Source: Bipolaris cookei
Taxonomy: Eukaryota; Ascomycota; Dothideomycetes; Pleosporales; Pleosporaceae
Length of the DNA stretch: 22,517 nucleotides
Direction of reading: 5' to 3'
Assembly (NCBI GenBank): GCA_002286855.1
Contig: NRSV01000137.1
Span: forward strand, 1-22,517
Shown here piece by piece: positions 19,199 through 22,517 of the stretch. The notes beneath the pieces were generated by a model. It did no database searches, was not told where the DNA came from, and saw nothing but the letters and a program-made list of their open reading frames with translations. Position 1 is the stretch's first letter; each line of letters opens with the position of its first letter. Made by a program: the position numbers and the translations under genes.

Positions 19199-20660
19199 TT
19201 AGTGGGTCATTTCATTAAAGTACTGAACTTCGTCGGGTGTCAACGTATCCCATACGAACAGCGTATCAGGCATACGAATAGCGGCGGCAGGAGAAAAGAC
19301 GGGAACTATCTCGCTGATTCTGTTACCGATATAGCTGACTGTGCTCTCTGCGCAGCTAATGTACTCTACTAGTTTAACGATATTAGTCTGTAATAGATTA
19401 GCCCCAGATGGCATGCGGAATTTGGTGGGTAGCGTACATGTAAGAGGGACTTGAGTGTAGCGGCCTTTTCGTCAATAACTTGACGAATAAGTTTGGTTCG
19501 CTTCATCTTCTTGATTATAAAGACGATTTTAGCTGTCACCTTATGCACTCAAAGGGAAACAGTACACGTGGATCCGCCTCGGTCAGCCTTGTACATTAGA
19601 TAGATATGGTGCTTAGAAATATGTTGATGTGGCGTAGGCGACTTGGGCTGCAGTAGTATAGACTTGGTGGATCCGGATTGGCGAAGTAACTCTTGTATTT
19701 GGGTCGTTTTGGCTTCGTCGGAGGGGCTGTTGAAGACGAATAGGTAGAAATAGGAGTATATAAGGATGCCTGTTTTCTTATTGGGAACCCTCTGACTCTT
19801 GGAGAAGTCGTTGTGATTGCTAGTTACGGGCTTGGAGTGGCCTCGAAGCTGTGTAGAACTAACGACCAACTTGCATAAAGCATTTAGTATAACATACGGG
19901 TAGAATGAGATGTTGGAAGTCTTCTTAAACTATGGTTGTTGGCAAGGGGAAAATTGACAGGGTCAACCGTCTCGTCGGGATGTTTGTGGTCAGCAGATTC
20001 TGAGATATATAGGCAAGTATAAAAAGTACGGTAATATCTGGATCCGAGAGGCCGAAACTCTAGACCTTCGGTGAGACCGAGAATATCGGGTTGACTGTCG
20101 GCCAGGCCGAGGAGCTAAAGTGAAGGCCGTAGATATAGAAGAGTAGGTTACGCTCTGTAGAAAGGGATAGAGATCCCTCAAATAGAGATAATTTCGACTC
20201 CATTAGGACTTGCATCACATGTATTATTGTTTTAGAGTTCTTATACGAGTTATACTAATAAGATCCATCCGCGATCCATATACAGGGCAGATTTCTTTAC
20301 GTTCAGGGCATAATAGCTAAATGTCGGCGTCTTTAGCGGCGTAGGAGTAGGATTATAAGCCGAGGATTGCAGTTCCTTTCCAAACAGGAAAGACATGTCG
20401 GATGGATCAGCCGAGCTCTCTCGGGTGCTAGTATGATCTTCCCATTGCATCAGTCTACGGATATGAGGCAGATAATCTATGTCACTCTTCAAGCGCTGCG
20501 CTATCTGCTGGATTGAACGGCGTGCGTTTGTTGCAGGGTATTAGTCGAGCGAAGCCGCCATTAGGGGGACCAGAGCAGAACGAAGCCTAATCAATAGGAA
20601 TCTCTTCCATGTCGGCAGAGTGGTTAGACTTGATTATGTGCGTTACATAAGAACAAATAT
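19199..20660. other. Unassigned region with three short minus-strand frames
   Basis: Small open frames occur at 19199-19414 (71 codons, ends LTPDEVQYFNEMTH), 19549-19869 (106 codons) and 20250-20492 (80 codons, contains DIDYLPHIRRLMQWEDH and DPSDMSFLFGKE). The last can be followed upstream in frame to about 20530, through AATNARRSIQQIAQR-like sequence, and looks like genuine decayed coding DNA. I do not recognise the families. The stretch 19930-20230 has TATA-like words and repeated GGCCGA motifs, as an LTR might, but no pair was found. Confidence 0.35.
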
Positions 20661-20846
20661 AAAGGGATGAATTTAAAGATACCTAGTTCATGTTATAATA
20701 GCGCCTCACCTAAACAGCCAGTGTTGTGCCTACGGAGGGGCTCGTTATACCCTACGTACTGTAAAGGTGCCGGACGGGCCAACGCCGGATTACGTCCTCC
20801 AACACCAATTATTCTATCCACTTCAACCACTCATAACGTGACCACA

Positions 20847-22514
20847 ATGCAATCAAATGACGCTGCGCTTGCTGCTATTAACGCGTTAAAGCCTAATGAA
20901 AAGCTTATATACTCTCAAATTGCAAAAAAATATGGTGTTGATCCAGGAACGCTGAGCCGCCGCTACCGAGGTATTTCCAGCTCTAGACAAGCAGCTGCAC
21001 AAAACCAGCAGGCAGTCCACCCACAACATGAAGCTGGGCTTATCGACTATATCGATAGACTTACTAAGCGAGGCCTACCACCCAAACGGAGTATTATTCG
21101 AAATATCGCGTCGCAGCTGGCCTAAAAGCAGCTCGGATACCACTGGGTTGATCGCTTTGTTCATCGCTACTCGCATCTCGTTATACTTAAGCGCACCATG
21201 CTAATCGATCGCAGCCGGCGCCGAGATGATTCAGAAAAGAAGTATCAGATCTACTTCGAGCTTCTACGCCAAAAAATCGATCAATATAAAGTGGAGTCGC
21301 AGCATATATGTAATATAGATGAGAAGGGCTTTATAATTGGAGTACAGTCCCGTTTAGTCCGAATCTTTTCTAAAGCTGCTCTCAAGTCTGAATTGAAAAG
21401 ATCAAATATTCAAGATGGTAATCGTGAAGGGATTACGCCAATTGCGTGTATCTACGCGGATGGATCGTATCTAGATCCAAGCATCATCTACTTCAGCAAA
21501 TCCAGCTCTATCCAGAACTCATGGCTCCAAGGTTTTGATCCAGATATACATACTGTGTATATCACCGCATCAGCTACTGGCTGGTCGAACGATAACATCG
21601 GTCTCCAATGGCTCAAACAAGTATTCGATCCAGCCACCAAGCCAAAAGCTCGACCTTCTTACCGATTACTCACTATGGATGGGCACCACACTCATATAAC
21701 GATGGATTTTATTAACTATTGTGATTACAATAAAGTACTGTTAGCCACCTTTCCGCCGCACTCAACGCATACGCTGCAGCCGCTCGATATTGGATTATTT
21801 AAGCCACTATCCACCGCATACTCGAATGAGCTATCAAACTTCACCGATACGAGCCAAGGGCTGATGCCATTCACCAAATCTCATTTCTTCCCAATATTCT
21901 GGAGAGCTTGGTGCGCAGCGTTCAAGGAATTATCAATTCTCCATGCTTTTAGAGCTACTGGACTCTCACCATTCAATCCAGAAGTTATACTGCAAAAATT
22001 CAAAACTACAGCTGCTGATAGCGATAGAGACGCATTAGTAGCATCAGCTTCTAATTGGAGAACGATTCGGCAGCTACTCAATCAATCTACAAGCAGTAGA
22101 TCGATCTCAGCGCTCAATAGAATCATAATGAAACTATCCGCCGATACAGCGTTTCTTCAACGGGAAAATGAGCAGCTTCGGGCAGCTCTCACTGATGAGA
22201 GAAAGCGGAAGGAGCGTATTTAGCCTGGTACGCTCGAGCTGTCCAACGATTATCATGGTGGAGCTACTTTCTAGTCTCCGCGGAAAGTGCGAGAAGCTCG
22301 CCAGCAATATAAGCAGAAACAGCGCAATCACGAGGAGTTGCAACATCAAAAAGCTATCACAATCAAAGCTAGAAAGGAGAGAAAGCTACTCAAAGCTCAA
22401 GAACTAGATGCGCGGCGGCGGGCGCGGGCACAGGCAAAACTAGATTGTGAGAAGCAGAAAGCTGAAGCAGCAGCTCACCAGAAAGCCCGCCAAGCCGCCC
22501 ACAAACGACTTTAA
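20847..22514 (+). pseudogene. Pogo-like DDE transposase D, three in-frame stops
   Basis: Near full-length transposase: one frame of 556 codons from the ATG at 20847 to TAA at 22512-22514. The psq helix-turn-helix (IAKKYGVDPGTLSRRYRG) is near residues 31-48, followed by a CENP-B-type domain. Catalytic Asp residues are near 158 (NIDEKGF), 278 (LLTMDGHHTH) and 314 (LQPLDIGLFKPLS), with 35 residues between the last two. A Lys/Arg/Gln-rich coiled coil forms the C-terminus. Internal stops lie at 21123-21125 (TAA), 22221-22223 (TAG) and 22272-22274 (TAG). There are no frameshifts, so the copy is young but inactive. Each stop can come from a single C-to-T change on one strand. The window ends three bases past the gene, so the right terminal repeat is outside. 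Confidence 0.9.
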
Positions 22515-22517
22515 AAA

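Noticed and set aside
20615..20650. tRNA-like GGCAGAGTGGTTAGAC word
   Set aside because: It resembles a tRNA D-arm, but no T-arm or acceptor stem follows.
15671..22266. An 18-bp word ACGATTATCATGGTGGAG shared near 15669-15686 and 22247-22264
   Set aside because: It lies in opposite orientations relative to the two transposase genes and encodes unrelated parts; no longer match surrounds it, so it is probably chance.

Overview
This looks like a transposon-rich accessory region of a filamentous ascomycete, most likely a dothideomycete (inference). The two intact-looking host genes carry several 47-59 nt GT-AG introns. The repeats are a Ty1/copia retrotransposon and several Fot1/pogo-type DDE transposons. 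Some repeats carry mutations of the repeat-induced point mutation (RIP) type, CpA to TpA.

Layout. 81-1780 (minus): complete five-exon MFS transporter, 494 aa. 1781-3100: AT-rich intergenic DNA with LTR-like debris. 3101-4269 (minus): 3' two thirds of a Fot1-like transposase (copy A), cut off exactly where a copia LTR begins. 4270-9959 (minus): complete copia element with two 229-bp LTRs differing at 2 positions, gag, and a pol broken by a UGA and by a nested solo LTR of another family (5370-5748, TSD TCGAC). 9960-11112 (minus): broken cytochrome P450, consisting of an N-terminal fragment plus a perfect 97-bp duplicate lying against the copia LTR. 11306-13735: DNA transposon B with 85-91 bp terminal inverted repeats and a badly decayed transposase. 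14563-16251 (minus): transposase relic C. 16518-17845 (plus): five-exon TauD/TfdA-type Fe(II)/2-oxoglutarate dioxygenase, 375 aa. 18345-18763 (minus): N-terminal relic of another transposase (E). 18764-20660: unassigned DNA. 20847-22514 (plus): nearly full-length pogo-like transposase D interrupted by three in-frame stops.

How it fits together. The host content (MFS exporter, P450, 2OG dioxygenase) is the kind of set found in fungal secondary-metabolite or detoxification clusters. Here it is scattered and the P450 is destroyed, so a decayed cluster is possible but unproven. The flanks of the copia element do not match: transposase on one side, P450 on the other, with no shared target-site duplication. 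This suggests that recombination between two copia copies joined two formerly separate loci. I see no clearly novel functional system. The most notable signals are the chimeric copia junction, the nested solo LTR, the UGA-CUA gag/pol boundary and the P450 micro-duplications.
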